DNA of 12,174 bases from Chelatococcus sp. (GTDB lineage Bacteria > Pseudomonadota > Alphaproteobacteria > Rhizobiales > Beijerinckiaceae). A program made the position numbers and the translations under genes. Where the stretch lies: NCBI GenBank assembly GCA_003248805.1, contig QFQY01000092.1, positions 1 through 12,174 of the forward strand, read 5' to 3'. This document shows positions 6,781 through 12,174 of this stretch, piece after piece (position 1 is the stretch's first letter; each line of letters starts with the position of its first letter). The notes under the pieces are model-generated. The model was not told the origin of the DNA. It was given only the letters and a program-made list of their open reading frames with translations, and made no database searches.

Positions 6781-7590
6781 ATGTCGCTGAATGAGATCAA
6801 GGCCGTCGTGTTCGACTGGGCCGGAACCGTCGTCGATCACGGTTCGCTGGCGCCGATGGGCGCCTTCGTCGAGGCCTTCGGCACTTTCGGCGTCGCGGTC
6901 ACGATCGAGGAGGCGCGCATCCCGATGGGCATGGCCAAGCGGCCCCATGTCGCGGCGCTCCTCGCCATGCCCCGGATCGCCGCCGAATGGCGGCGCGTGC
7001 GCGGCAACGCGCCGACGGAAGCCGATATCGACGCCGTCTATGACGTGTTCGTGCCGAAGAACATCGCGGTCGCGGCGCAGTTCGCCGAGCTCGTTCCGGG
7101 CGCCGCCGATCTTGCCGCGCTGCTGCGCGCGAACGGCGTGCGGATCGGCGGCACGACCGGCTACACCCGCGAGATCATGGCGCGGGTGATCCCGCGTGCG
7201 AAGGAGCAGGGTTTCTGCGTCGATGCGCTCGCCTGCACGGGTGACGCGCCCGACGGACGGCCGACGCCCTTCCTGATGTGGCGCGTGCTGACGGAGCTGC
7301 AGGTCTATCCCGCCTGGCGCGCCGTGAAGGTCGACGATACCGAGGTCGGCATCGGCGAGGGAACGAATGGCGGCGCCTGGACGGTGGGCGTGGCCGTTAC
7401 GGGCAACGTCTTCGGCCTTTCGCTCGCCGACACGCTCGCGCTGTCGCCGGAGGACTTCGCGCGGCGTCGCGCGGTCGCCGTGCAGAAGCTCGAGGCGGCC
7501 GGCGCGCATTACGTCGTCGATGGCGTCGCCGATCTGGCGCCTGTTCTGGCCGAGATCGACCGACGGATCGCGCGCGGCGAGCGGCCTTGA
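6781..7590 (+). CDS. phnX: phosphonoacetaldehyde hydrolase (phosphonatase)
   Basis: A 269-residue HAD-superfamily enzyme that hydrolyses the C-P bond of phosphonoacetaldehyde to acetaldehyde and phosphate, completing the AEP pathway begun by the adjacent phnW. All signature residues sit at the numbers I recall for the Bacillus cereus enzyme: nucleophile Asp12 in VVFDWAGTVVDHG, Schiff-base Lys53 in MGMAKRPHVAAL, and the Mg-binding acidic pair at Asp185-Asp186 in VKVDDTEVG. HAD motif II is GGTTGYTR (123-130). The Lys53 cap segment separates phosphonatases from ordinary HAD phosphatases, so the assignment is firm. The gene begins 23 bp after phnW. Its stop lies 6 bp from the stop of the convergent gene on the other strand. 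Confidence 0.95.
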   Translation: MSLNEIKAVVFDWAGTVVDHGSLAPMGAFVEAFGTFGVAVTIEEARIPMGMAKRPHVAALLAMPRIAAEWRRVRGNAPTEADIDAVYDVFVPKNIAVAAQFAELVPGAADLAALLRANGVRIGGTTGYTREIMARVIPRAKEQGFCVDALACTGDAPDGRPTPFLMWRVLTELQVYPAWRAVKVDDTEVGIGEGTNGGAWTVGVAVTGNVFGLSLADTLALSPEDFARRRAVAVQKLEAAGAHYVVDGVADLAPVLAEIDRRIARGERP

Positions 7591-7596
7591 GGCGTC

Positions 7597-7935
7597 CTAT
7601 TTCGGCGCCGTGCGCCTGAGCACGATCTGGCCGGGTAGCGAGCCCCCGGTCACCGTCACGGAATCGCCCTCGAAGAGGCCGATGAAGCGGCGGGGGCCCA
7701 CGCCGAACGTCACCATGGCGCCCGTCATGTCGTAGATGCGCAGGGAATCGCGCTGGAACGGCCGGGATGCGTCGGCACTGGCCAGCATCCGCTCCGTGTC
7801 GATCAGGATGGTCTGGCCGTCGCCCTGCCAGGTGCCGTGCATGAAAGCCAGCACGGCGGGCGGCTTGGTCGCGCCGTCCGCCGGCGCCATCGCCATGAGC
7901 ACGCCGCAGACCGAGAGACGGGCGGCTACGGCCAC
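7597..7935 (-). CDS. small secreted hypothetical protein
   Basis: I do not recognise this 112-residue protein. With a GTG start at 7935 it has a probable signal peptide: Arg6, a hydrophobic core LSVCGVLMAMA and a likely cleavage after Asp-Gly-Ala at 20-22. The mature part is about 90 residues with alternating hydrophobic strands and a HGTWQGDGQTILIDTERM segment (33-50), then SLRIYDM, GAMVTFGVGPRRFIGLFEGDSVTV and a basic C-terminus; it looks like a small beta-sandwich or barrel. The mature sequence has no cysteine. An ATG at 7896 would give 99 residues but cut the signal peptide. A longer in-frame reading up to 8184 overlaps the membrane protein gene and has Arg/Pro-rich shadow composition, so it is rejected. 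The start lies 5 bp after the stop of the upstream membrane protein gene, so the pair is probably co-expressed. Confidence 0.65.
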   Translation of the reverse strand: MAVAARLSVCGVLMAMAPADGATKPPAVLAFMHGTWQGDGQTILIDTERMLASADASRPFQRDSLRIYDMTGAMVTFGVGPRRFIGLFEGDSVTVTGGSLPGQIVLRRTAPK

Positions 7936-7940
7936 GGCGG

Positions 7941-8207
7941 CTAGAAGCCCTGGCGGCGAAACGCCTGACGCCGCCGGTGCGAGACGTAGGAGCGGACGGC
8001 ATAGCCGATGGCGACCCCGCCCGTGAGGGTGACGATCGCGCCGAGGGGCTGCGCCAGCGCCATGAGGAGGCACCCGACGAACAGGCCTGCCAGGAAGATC
8101 CCCGCCGCATGGACCATGAGTGCCTTGCGGGCATCGTCTCCCGCCAGCCGGGTGACGATGTCGCGATATCGCGCGACGAGCCATTCACGTATCTGCTGCA
8201 TGATCAT
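7941..8207 (-). CDS. small two-helix inner-membrane protein, unknown function
   Basis: An 88-residue protein of unknown function. An amphipathic, charged N-terminus (QQIREWLVARYRDIVTRLAGDDARK, 4-28) is followed by two predicted membrane helices at about 30-51 (HAAGIFLAGLFVGCLLMALA) and 55-73 (LGAIVTLTGGVAIGYAV), joined by a short Gln-Pro turn, and an Arg-rich C-terminus (HRRRQAFRRQ). By the positive-inside rule both ends are probably cytoplasmic. Two in-frame ATGs at 8207 and 8201 are possible starts, and neither has a strong Shine-Dalgarno. They sit in the loop of a GCTGC/GCAGC inverted repeat (8195-8218). It is followed after 5 bp by the secreted protein gene. Confidence 0.65.
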   Translation of the reverse strand: MIMQQIREWLVARYRDIVTRLAGDDARKALMVHAAGIFLAGLFVGCLLMALAQPLGAIVTLTGGVAIGYAVRSYVSHRRRQAFRRQGF

Positions 8208-8403
8208 GTGCTAGCAGCGACGGCGCCTGTCGTGAAGTCCGCCTCTCGGGGCGCGTTCAAGAAAAGGCGCCGGCCGGCTCGGTCTGCGCCGGTCGGCGAA
8301 GGAGCTGCGCGGTCGGGACCGGGGCCGGCCGCAGACCAGCGACGGCGCACGCCTTCCACGGCGGAGCGGGCTTTCGCCCGCCGCCGCCATGGCCTCGGGC
8401 GGA
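8208..8403. other. intergenic region with inverted repeats
   Basis: A non-coding gap of 196 bp between hss (transcribed into it) and the membrane protein gene (transcribed away from it). It holds a GC-rich hairpin just after the hss stop (listed separately), a perfect 8-bp inverted repeat GGTCTGCG (8281-8288) / CGCAGACC (8330-8337), and a near-perfect 12-bp direct repeat (8267-8278 and 8286-8297, 11 of 12 matching). The promoter of the membrane protein gene must lie here or upstream of it, but I see no clear -35/-10 pair. Confidence 0.5.
8360..8388 (-). terminator. putative terminator hairpin after hss
   Basis: On the minus strand this is a GC-only stem GCGGGC-GAAA-GCCCGC (8366-8381) with a stable GNRA tetraloop, extended across a small internal loop by GGCGG/CCGCC (8360-8364 / 8384-8388). 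It begins about 16 bases past the hss stop. There is no U-tract after it, so it may stabilise the 3' end or act with Rho instead of as a canonical intrinsic terminator. Confidence 0.45.
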
Positions 8404-9840
8404 TCAGCGGACCAGGATGTTGCGGAACTGCCAGGGGTCGCTCGTGTCGATGTCCTCGGGGAACAGACCCGGGCGGCCGTCGAGCGGGGTCCAGTCGGTA
8501 TAATAGCCCTTCACCGGCCCGAGATAGGGCATCTGGATCCCGAGGCAGCGGTCGAGGTCCATCTCCTCGACCTCGACGATGCCGGCATTGGGGTTCTCCA
8601 GCGCCCAGACGATGCCGGCGAGCACGGCGGATGTCACCTGCAGCCCGGTCGCGGTCTGGTAGGGGGCGAGCTTGCGCGTCTCCTCCGTCGAAAGCTGCGA
8701 GCCGAACCAGTAGGCGCCCTTCTCGTGCCCGTAGAGCAGCACGCCGAGCTCGTCGATGCCATCGACGACCTCGTTCTCCTCGAGGATGTGGTGCTCCTCC
8801 TGCGGACGGCCGGCATTGCCGAACATCTCGTGCAGCGAGAGCACGGCGTCGTTCGCGGGATGATAGGCGTAGTGGCAGGTCGGCCGGTAAACGGCCTTTC
8901 CGCTCTCGTCGCGGACGGTGAAATAGTCCGAGATCGAGATCGACTCGTTATGCGTCACCAGGAAGCCGTATTGCGGGCCTGGTGTCGGGCACCAGCTGCG
9001 CACCTTGGTCTCGGCGCCGGGCTGCATCAGGTAGATGGCCGCCTGCGAGCCGGTCTCGTGGGTGCGGGCGTTGTCCGGCATCCACTTCTCATGCGTGCCC
9101 CAGCCGAGCTCGGCCGGCTGCATGCCCTCGGAGATGAAGCCCTCGACCGACCAGGTGTTGACGAACACGCCCGGCGGCTTGGGGTTCTTCGAGCGCTGGG
9201 TGTCGCGCTCGGCGATGTGGATGCCCTTGACGCCGACGCGCTGCATCAGCCCGGCCCATTCCTCGCGGGTGGTCGGCTGCGGCACGTTGAGGCGCATGTC
9301 GGCGGCGATGTTCAGCAGCGCCTTCTTGGCGAGCCAGGAGGCCATGCCGGGATTGGCGCCGCAGCAGGACACCGCGGTCGTCGAACCGGCCGGGCGCGCG
9401 CGCTTGGCCGCCAGCGTCATCTCGCGGAGCGCATAGTTCGAGCGCTCGCCCGGACCCTTGCTCTCGTCGAAATAGAAGCCGAGCCAGGGCTCGTTGACGG
9501 TGTCGATGTAGAGCGCGCCGAGGCTGGAGCAGAACTCCATGATGTCGCGCGAGCCGGTGTCGCAGGACAGGTTGATGCAGAAGCCCTGGCCGCCGCCCGC
9601 GGTGAGGAGCGGCTTCAGCATGTCCTTGTAGTTGTCGATGGTGACGGCTTCATGGATGAAGCGGATGCCGCGCTCGTCGAGCAGATGGCGGTTGGAATCG
9701 TCCGGAGCGATGACGACGAAGCGGCTCTTGTCGAACTTCAGATGCCGTTCGAGCAGCGGCAGCGTACCGCGGCCGATCGAGCCGAAGCCGATCATCACGA
9801 TCGGGCCGGTGATCTCGCCGTAGACGGGCCAGTTCGTCAT
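8404..9840 (-). CDS. hss: homospermidine synthase (NAD-dependent)
   Basis: This 478-residue enzyme is one residue longer than the Blastochloris viridis homospermidine synthase I recall, and matches it throughout. It condenses two putrescines, using NAD+ as an internal redox cofactor, into sym-homospermidine with release of ammonia; it is cytoplasmic. The Rossmann motif IGFGSIGRG is at 17-25. Putative substrate-pocket residues are visible: Asp94 (SCDTG), Glu117 (VNEPW), Asn163 (CGANPGMASW), Glu211, Trp230 (VNTWSVEGF, equivalent to the cation-pi Trp229 of the Blastochloris enzyme) and Glu299 (HNES). It belongs to the saccharopine-dehydrogenase-like superfamily; the clear HSS motifs exclude saccharopine dehydrogenase. 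It starts at ATG 9840 with a Shine-Dalgarno AAGGAG at 9850-9855, 9 bases away. The two genes upstream on this strand are the acetyltransferase and ODC, which supplies its substrate. Confidence 0.95.
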   Translation of the reverse strand: MTNWPVYGEITGPIVMIGFGSIGRGTLPLLERHLKFDKSRFVVIAPDDSNRHLLDERGIRFIHEAVTIDNYKDMLKPLLTAGGGQGFCINLSCDTGSRDIMEFCSSLGALYIDTVNEPWLGFYFDESKGPGERSNYALREMTLAAKRARPAGSTTAVSCCGANPGMASWLAKKALLNIAADMRLNVPQPTTREEWAGLMQRVGVKGIHIAERDTQRSKNPKPPGVFVNTWSVEGFISEGMQPAELGWGTHEKWMPDNARTHETGSQAAIYLMQPGAETKVRSWCPTPGPQYGFLVTHNESISISDYFTVRDESGKAVYRPTCHYAYHPANDAVLSLHEMFGNAGRPQEEHHILEENEVVDGIDELGVLLYGHEKGAYWFGSQLSTEETRKLAPYQTATGLQVTSAVLAGIVWALENPNAGIVEVEEMDLDRCLGIQMPYLGPVKGYYTDWTPLDGRPGLFPEDIDTSDPWQFRNILVR

Positions 9841-9986
9841 TCGTCAGAACTCCTTGTTGGAATTGCGTTTCGAGGAAAAGGGACAGGCGAGGCTGGTATG
9901 GACGCGGGAACGCGCCGTCAACCGCGGCGACGGTCTCCCGGATGGGAAACCTGCCGGGATGACGGCGCGATGACGGCGACGGCCGC
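9841..9986 (-). promoter_or_regulatory. hss upstream region
   Basis: A gap of 146 bp separates the acetyltransferase stop from the hss start, long enough for a separate promoter or an untranslated leader. The only firm element is the Shine-Dalgarno sequence at 9850-9855. No convincing -35/-10 pair is seen; the purine-rich and pyrimidine-rich tract around 9872-9885 is the most AT-rich piece. Confidence 0.35.
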
Positions 9987-10523
9987 TCAGGCCGCGCGGG
10001 AAATCGCTTCCGCAGCGAGCGAGGCCGGCGAGGATGGTCCCGCCGCGGTCAGGACGCCGGAAGCGCCGGCGAGCGCTCCGTCGCGCAATTCCAGTCCGAG
10101 AAAGCGCTCGCGCTCGACCGGCCCCGGCATGGCGAGGTCGCGGGTGAGCGCGCCGTCGAAGCCGAAGCGGGCATAGTAGGGGGCGTCGCCGACCAGCAGC
10201 ACGGCGCCGTGGCCGCGGCAGGCGGCGCGCCACAAGGCCTCGCGCATCAGCGATTTGCCCAGGCCTTCGCCCTGCAATTCGGGCTTGACCGCGAGCGGGC
10301 CGAGCAGCAGCGCCGCAACGCCGCCGGCCTCGACATGCCAGAGGCGCACGGTGCCGACGACCTCGCCGTCGCGCTCGGCGGTCAGGGCCAGGCCCTGCGC
10401 CGGCAAACGACCCTCGCGCAGGCGCTCGCTCGACTTGGCGGTGCGGCGCTCGCCCAGGCAGCGGTCGAGCAGGGCCTCGCGGGCCGGGATATCGGTGACG
10501 ATCTCGTCGCGGATCGTGATCAT
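9987..10523 (-). CDS. GNAT family N-acetyltransferase (YhbS-like)
   Basis: A 178-residue acetyl-CoA-dependent N-acetyltransferase. The GNAT core is clear: a beta-hairpin GLALTAERDGEVVGTVRLW (44-62), motif A LLLGPLAVKPELQGEGLGKSLMREA (72-96) with the pyrophosphate-binding QGEGLG loop (84-89), and motif B ending in GDAPYYARFGF (112-122), as in YhbS-type proteins. The last 45 residues are an Ala/Ser-rich tail of uncertain role. The start ATG at 10523 is fixed by an excellent Shine-Dalgarno AGGAGGT (10529-10535) 5 bases upstream; the frame is open further up to 10589 but that part is Arg/Gly-rich and has no such site. Its place between odc and hss suggests a substrate linked to polyamines, but the sequence itself does not show the substrate. 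Confidence 0.85.
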   Translation of the reverse strand: MITIRDEIVTDIPAREALLDRCLGERRTAKSSERLREGRLPAQGLALTAERDGEVVGTVRLWHVEAGGVAALLLGPLAVKPELQGEGLGKSLMREALWRAACRGHGAVLLVGDAPYYARFGFDGALTRDLAMPGPVERERFLGLELRDGALAGASGVLTAAGPSSPASLAAEAISRAA

Positions 10524-10528
10524 GACGC

Positions 10529-10535
10529 ACCTCCT
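10529..10535 (-). promoter_or_regulatory. strong Shine-Dalgarno of the acetyltransferase
   Basis: AGGAGGT on the minus strand, 5 bases before the ATG at 10523. It is the best ribosome binding site in the window and decides the start of the GNAT gene against the longer open frame. Confidence 0.8.
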
Positions 10536-10725
10536 GCCGGAGCGCCCGCTTCCTCGCGGACCTTCCCGGCGCCGCGCGGACGCGGCCACAAGCCGAAAGA
10601 TGTGTGGAAGGGGGTCCGGCGGGAGCCACGGCTGCGATCCCCGTTCTTGGGATTCACAGTCGCTCCGCCCGCATCCTTCGGACGGCCTGCATTCGCAGGG
10701 CGCTTCGCCGGACCCGATGGGTGAG
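10536..10725 (-). other. odc-GNAT intergenic region
   Basis: About 190 bp between the hairpin that follows odc and the acetyltransferase Shine-Dalgarno sequence. No gene is seen. It is GC-rich with only short dyads. A promoter for GNAT and hss may lie here, but I cannot point to one. Confidence 0.3.
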
Positions 10726-10746
10726 GGAGGGAGCGGCGCTCCCTCC
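10726..10746 (-). terminator. perfect 9-bp hairpin after odc
   Basis: GGAGGGAGC and GCTCCCTCC form a perfect 9-bp stem with a 3-base loop, starting 5 bases after the odc stop codon. No U-tract follows on the minus strand. It could end odc transcription with Rho, protect the odc 3' end, or reduce read-through into the acetyltransferase and hss genes. Confidence 0.5.
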
Positions 10747-10751
10747 TCGCG

Positions 10752-11897
10752 TCAGATGACGTACTGCTTCAGCGGCGGGAAGCCGTTGAAGGCGACGGCC
10801 GAATAGGTCGTCGTGTAGGCGCCCGTGCCCTCGATCAGCACCTTGTCGCCGATCTCGAGCGAGAAGGGCAGCATGTACGGGGTCTTCTCGTACATGACGT
10901 CGACCGAGTCGCAGGTCGGGCCGGCGAGCACGCAGGGGACGGTCGCGTCGCCATCGCGCACGGTGCGGATGGGGTAGCGGATCGCCTCGTCCATGGTTTC
11001 GGCGAGACCGTTGAACTTGCCGATGTCGAGATAGACCCAGCGCACGTCGTCGCTCTCGGCCTTCTTCGAGATCAGCACGACCTCGGCCTCGATCAGGCCC
11101 GCCTCGCCGACCATGCCGCGGCCCGGCTCGATGATCGTCTCGGGCAGCTGGTTGCCGAAATGCTTCGACAGCGCCCGGAAGATCGCGTCGCCATAGGACG
11201 GCACGCCCGGAATCGGCTTCAGGTAGCGCGCCGGGAAGCCGCCGCCGAGATTGACCATCGACAGCGAGAGACCGCGGGTGGCGCACTCCTTGAAGACCGC
11301 CGAGGCCGAGGCCAGGGCGGAATCCCAGGCGTTCACATTGGCCTGCTGAGAGCCGACATGGAACGAGATGCCATAGGCGGTGAGGCCCAGGCGATGGCCA
11401 TGCTCGAGCACGTCCGCGGCCATCTCGGGCACGCAGCCGAACTTGCGCGAGAGCGGCCAGTCGGCACCGGCTCCGTCGCAGAGGATGCGGCAGAAGATGC
11501 GCGCGTCCTTCACGCCGGTCTTGTCCGCCGAGCGGGCGACCTTCTCGACCTCGGCCGTGCAGTCGACGGCGAAGAGACGCACGCCGAGCTCCATGGCGCG
11601 CACGACGTCGCGCTCCTTCTTGATGGTGTTGCCGAAGGAGATGCGGTCGGCGGTCGCACCGGCGGCGAGCGCGAGCTCGATCTCGACGACCGAGGCGCAA
11701 TCGAAGCAGGAGCCGAGCTTGGCCAGCAGCGCGAGCACCTCCGGCGCCGGGTTCGCCTTCACGGCGTAGAAGACGCGCGTGTCCGGCAGGGCCCGGGAGA
11801 AGGCATTGTAGTTCTCGCGCACGACATCGAGGTCGATGACGACGCAGGGCCCGTCCTCGCGGCGGGTGCGCAGAAAATCACGGATACGGTCGGTCAT
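10752..11897 (-). CDS. ornithine decarboxylase (alanine racemase fold; possibly lysine/ornithine)
   Basis: A 381-residue PLP-dependent group IV decarboxylase that converts L-ornithine to putrescine, feeding homospermidine synthase encoded downstream. Landmarks match eukaryotic-type ODC: Schiff-base Lys47 in YAVKANP, FDCAS (65-69), His180 in FHVGSQ stacking on PLP, the glycine loop NLGGGFP (216-222), EPGRGMVG (257-264) binding the PLP phosphate, and the dimer-interface catalytic pair Cys329-Asp330 in GPTCDSVD, with Tyr361 in GAYTTT. The length is typical of bacterial alanine-racemase-fold ODCs. Dual activity on lysine, known in some relatives, cannot be excluded. ATG 11897 is chosen because homology starts there and GGGGAG lies at 11907-11912. 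The frame is open upstream to the window edge without a plausible start. Expression is probably controlled by the structured leader. Confidence 0.93.
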   Translation of the reverse strand: MTDRIRDFLRTRREDGPCVVIDLDVVRENYNAFSRALPDTRVFYAVKANPAPEVLALLAKLGSCFDCASVVEIELALAAGATADRISFGNTIKKERDVVRAMELGVRLFAVDCTAEVEKVARSADKTGVKDARIFCRILCDGAGADWPLSRKFGCVPEMAADVLEHGHRLGLTAYGISFHVGSQQANVNAWDSALASASAVFKECATRGLSLSMVNLGGGFPARYLKPIPGVPSYGDAIFRALSKHFGNQLPETIIEPGRGMVGEAGLIEAEVVLISKKAESDDVRWVYLDIGKFNGLAETMDEAIRYPIRTVRDGDATVPCVLAGPTCDSVDVMYEKTPYMLPFSLEIGDKVLIEGTGAYTTTYSAVAFNGFPPLKQYVI

Positions 11898-11913
11898 CAG
11901 ACACGACTCCCCT

Positions 11914-11932
11914 TCGGCGCAAGCGGCGCCGA
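11914..11932 (-). promoter_or_regulatory. hairpin abutting the odc ribosome binding site
   Basis: TCGGCGC and GCGCCGA form a perfect 7-bp stem with a 5-base loop. On the minus strand its 3' arm ends one base from the purine-rich AGGGGAG (11907-11913), which lies 9 bases before the odc ATG. A stem this close can hinder or position ribosome loading and is a plausible output switch for the leader upstream. Confidence 0.45.
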
Positions 11933-12015
11933 TGCGATGTATCGCCGAAAGAAACGTTCGCGGTCCGCGGCGCGATGGAGACGCCGAGAACAGCGGACGA
12001 GACGTCCGGACCCGA

Positions 12016-12096
12016 AACACCGTTCGATTGGGGAACTCCCCGCACGGCCGGCAATGAAGGACAAGCCTCTTCGGTGTTGGCCTTTGGAGGACCAAC
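12016..12096 (-). ncRNA. candidate speF-type leader RNA upstream of odc
   Basis: The 277-bp untranslated region before odc holds strong RNA structure on the minus strand. Helix A is GUUGG/CCAAC (12092-12096 / 12076-12080), closed inside by CCU/AGG and a CCAA loop. Helix B is a perfect 7-bp long-range pair AACACCG (12072-12078) / CGGUGUU (12016-12022), enclosing a GGGG-AGUU-CCCC hairpin (12030-12041). A and B share bases 12076-12078 and so exclude each other. The Rfam speF leader is known upstream of alphaproteobacterial ornithine decarboxylases. I assign it by position and structure, not by a covariance search, and the boundaries are approximate. Confidence 0.5.
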
Positions 12097-12102
12097 GAGA
12101 CC

Positions 12103-12174
12103 AAAAAAGCCCGCTCCGTCGTTGCTTTAAGCTGCGTCCCCCGTGGAGATTCGGGGTTCGCCGGTTTTGCCTCC
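12103..12174 (-). promoter_or_regulatory. distal odc upstream region with hairpin and T6 tract
   Basis: On the minus strand a hairpin CCCCG-N8-CGGGG (12139-12156) is followed by a weak AAAGC/GCUUU pairing that ends in a run of six T (12103-12108). This could be a weak terminator, from an upstream gene or as an attenuator, or the 5' part of the leader RNA. The promoter is not recognised and may be outside the window. Confidence 0.3.

Noticed and set aside
5512..7590. 692-codon frame that appears to fuse a long N-terminus to phnX
   Set aside because: The first 420 codons are a shadow frame of phnW. phnX has its own ATG at 6781, where homology to phosphonatases begins.
7936..8184. N-terminal extension of the small secreted protein up to 8184
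   Set aside because: It overlaps the two-helix membrane protein in another frame and reads as Arg/Pro/His-rich sequence, while a signal peptide begins naturally at GTG 7935.
7397..8188. 263-codon minus-strand frame overlapping phnX and both small genes
   Set aside because: Out of frame with both small proteins and low-complexity Arg/Pro composition. The membrane protein and signal peptide readings are more protein-like.
8389..10176. 595-codon open frame on the plus strand across hss
   Set aside because: It lies fully antisense to the well-supported hss gene and to the GNAT C-terminus. Its translation is Arg/Ala/His-rich with no recognisable domain, typical of the shadow frame of a GC-rich gene.
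10524..10589. 22-residue extension of the GNAT protein from 10589
   Set aside because: AGGAGGT at 10529-10535 directly precedes the ATG at 10523, and the extension is Arg/Gly-rich without homology.
11898..12104. 69-residue N-terminal extension of ODC from TTG 12104
   Set aside because: ODC homology and a Shine-Dalgarno support ATG 11897. The extension overlaps strong RNA structure and has no domain. It is kept only as a possible translated leader in the findings.
1..12174. Mobile elements, CRISPR arrays, tRNA or rRNA genes
   Set aside because: No regularly spaced repeats, transposase or integrase motifs, cloverleaf or rRNA-like sequence was seen on either strand.

Overview
The window is GC-rich (roughly two thirds G+C by eye), gene-dense DNA with no phage, IS, CRISPR, tRNA or rRNA signal. 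Gene content (amino acid:carrier-protein ligase, DUF1839, NAD-dependent homospermidine synthase next to an alanine-racemase-fold ornithine decarboxylase) points to an alphaproteobacterium of the Hyphomicrobiales (Rhizobiales). A Bosea- or Methylobacterium-like genus is a guess.

Region 1 (1-4518, + strand) is a tightly packed operon: the tail of an unidentified gene, an amino acid--[carrier protein] ligase related to class II seryl-tRNA synthetases, a DUF1839 protein, and a GH2 beta-mannosidase-like enzyme. Gaps are 4-5 bp or the genes nearly overlap. The ligase loads an amino acid onto the phosphopantetheine arm of a carrier protein, which is not in the window and is expected upstream. What the amino acid is then used for is not known for this family. 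I see a pattern in the DUF1839 protein (Cys42, Asp121, His137, Asp155) resembling BtrH-type acyl-carrier-protein acyltransferases. This suggests that the operon moves an amino acid from a carrier protein to an acceptor, perhaps a sugar given the GH2 enzyme. This is the least understood and most interesting part of the window.

Region 2 (4531-7590) is a 2-aminoethylphosphonate (AEP) degradation unit. A LysR-type regulator is divergent from phnW (AEP:pyruvate transaminase) and phnX (phosphonoacetaldehyde hydrolase), with an AT-rich intergenic region carrying a T-N11-A dyad and a second palindrome. Together they convert AEP to acetaldehyde and phosphate. No transporter gene is present in the window.

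Region 3 (7597-8207, - strand) holds two small unrecognised genes: a two-helix membrane protein followed 5 bp later by a short protein with a probable signal peptide. Its 3' end converges on phnX with a 6-bp gap.

Region 4 (8404-12174, - strand) is a polyamine locus in the order ornithine decarboxylase, GNAT acetyltransferase, homospermidine synthase. ODC makes putrescine and HSS couples two putrescines to sym-homospermidine. A structured leader of about 280 bp precedes odc, with mutually exclusive helices and a hairpin directly beside the ribosome binding site. It is a candidate speF-type leader RNA.
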